Shown: one piece after another, positions 63,776 through 64,000 of the stretch
Layout of the letters: each line of letters opens with the position of its first letter
Numbering within the stretch: position 1 is the stretch's first letter
Origin: Acanthosepion esculentum
Taxonomy: Eukaryota; Mollusca; Cephalopoda; Sepiida; Sepiidae
Length of the DNA stretch: 64,000 nt
Direction of reading: 5' to 3'
NCBI GenBank assembly: GCA_964036315.1
Contig: OZ038500.1
Span: 60,758,446 to 60,822,445, forward strand
Notes under the pieces: model-generated
The model's database searches: none
Seen by the model: only the letters and a program-made list of their open reading frames with translations
What the model was told of the DNA's origin: nothing
Translations under genes and position numbers: made by a program

Positions 63776-64000
63776 TTTTTAGGGTATAAGAACGTTTGTT
63801 TTTGGAGATCATAATTGTTTGTTCATACAAGTTGTACTAATTAACCCTTTAATTGGGGAGAATATGTAATTTAGCGACATGTCAACATCATGTGTTAACT
63901 AATGATGAAATGTACTTTTTTTAAACATAACTTTTTAGTGATAAAATTCTTGCTAATTAACCTATTGCTGGGGGTAGCATAGATGACTTTATGGTTTTTC
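63776..64000. other. unassigned AT-rich DNA
   Basis: Nothing recognised up to the window end. Confidence 0.4.

Noticed and set aside
1..64000. CRISPR array, prokaryotic defence island, phage or plasmid content
   Set aside because: No direct repeats with unique spacers, no bacterial gene density and no ribosome-binding sites; the tandem arrays are eukaryotic mini- and microsatellites.

Overview
This window looks like gene-poor nuclear DNA from a large, repeat-dense animal genome. It is AT-rich, has no ribosome-binding sites, operons or conserved single-copy ORFs, and is packed with (TA)n tracts, tRNA-derived SINEs, Penelope-like and other non-LTR retroelements, and mariner, hAT and Merlin relics. 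The mix fits a lophotrochozoan, and a mollusc such as a coleoid cephalopod is my best guess; that assignment is inference. I find no intact host protein-coding gene, no rRNA or tRNA gene in normal form, and no CRISPR or prokaryotic system. Most long open frames are by-products of tandem repeats whose period is a multiple of three, or of (TA)n tracts read as Tyr-Ile.

Layout. 0-6.5 kb: tRNA-derived SINEs, then a restriction-like-endonuclease LINE (minus) interrupted by a Penelope-like element (PLE) with RT end and GIY-YIG domain, then a second PLE piece. 6.6-8 kb: a LINE reverse-transcriptase C-terminus with an in-frame 8 x 105-bp tandem expansion. 8.7-14.2 kb: a PLE-related tRNA-like repeat with target-site duplication (TSD), a mariner relic, and an hAT element inserted in a SINE and itself hit by an 80-bp palindromic mariner MITE. 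15-21 kb: a solo LTR with perfect TSD, Gypsy pol tail, LINE tails, and a tandem duplication with a 893-bp mariner in one copy. 21.5-27.2 kb: triple-nested DNA elements, a 5S-rRNA/tRNA chimeric SINE, a 362-bp tandem duplication and a ~1.4-kb TIR element. 27-39 kb: unknown repeat U1 with a 30-bp minisatellite, CR1/Jockey-like LINE pieces, inverted-repeat clusters, a SINE tail array, and the second chimeric SINE. 40.8-48.5 kb: LINE 3' ends seeding (ATT)n tracts, a 494-bp TIR element, and a ~57-bp satellite domain carved up by insertions. 49.3-50.2 kb: a 25-bp minisatellite with 100-bp higher-order structure. 50.4-57.3 kb: SINE cluster, LINE tails, two Merlin elements and a foldback element. 57.8-64 kb: a pogo/psq-type relic, a CR1/Jockey-like LINE carrying the second 80-bp MITE, a mariner HTH relic and a ~1.07-kb segmental duplication of the 55.5-56.6 kb interval.

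There is no gene system working together here. What the window offers is a readable record of insertions (several with exact TSDs) and several structures worth checking: the chimeric 5S-tRNA SINE, a SINE-like repeat sharing sequence with the PLE 3' region, MADE1-like hairpin MITEs, repeat arrays that grew inside transposons, and TA-tract-bounded inversion and palindromes. All family calls come from reading translated motifs by eye; none was checked against a database.
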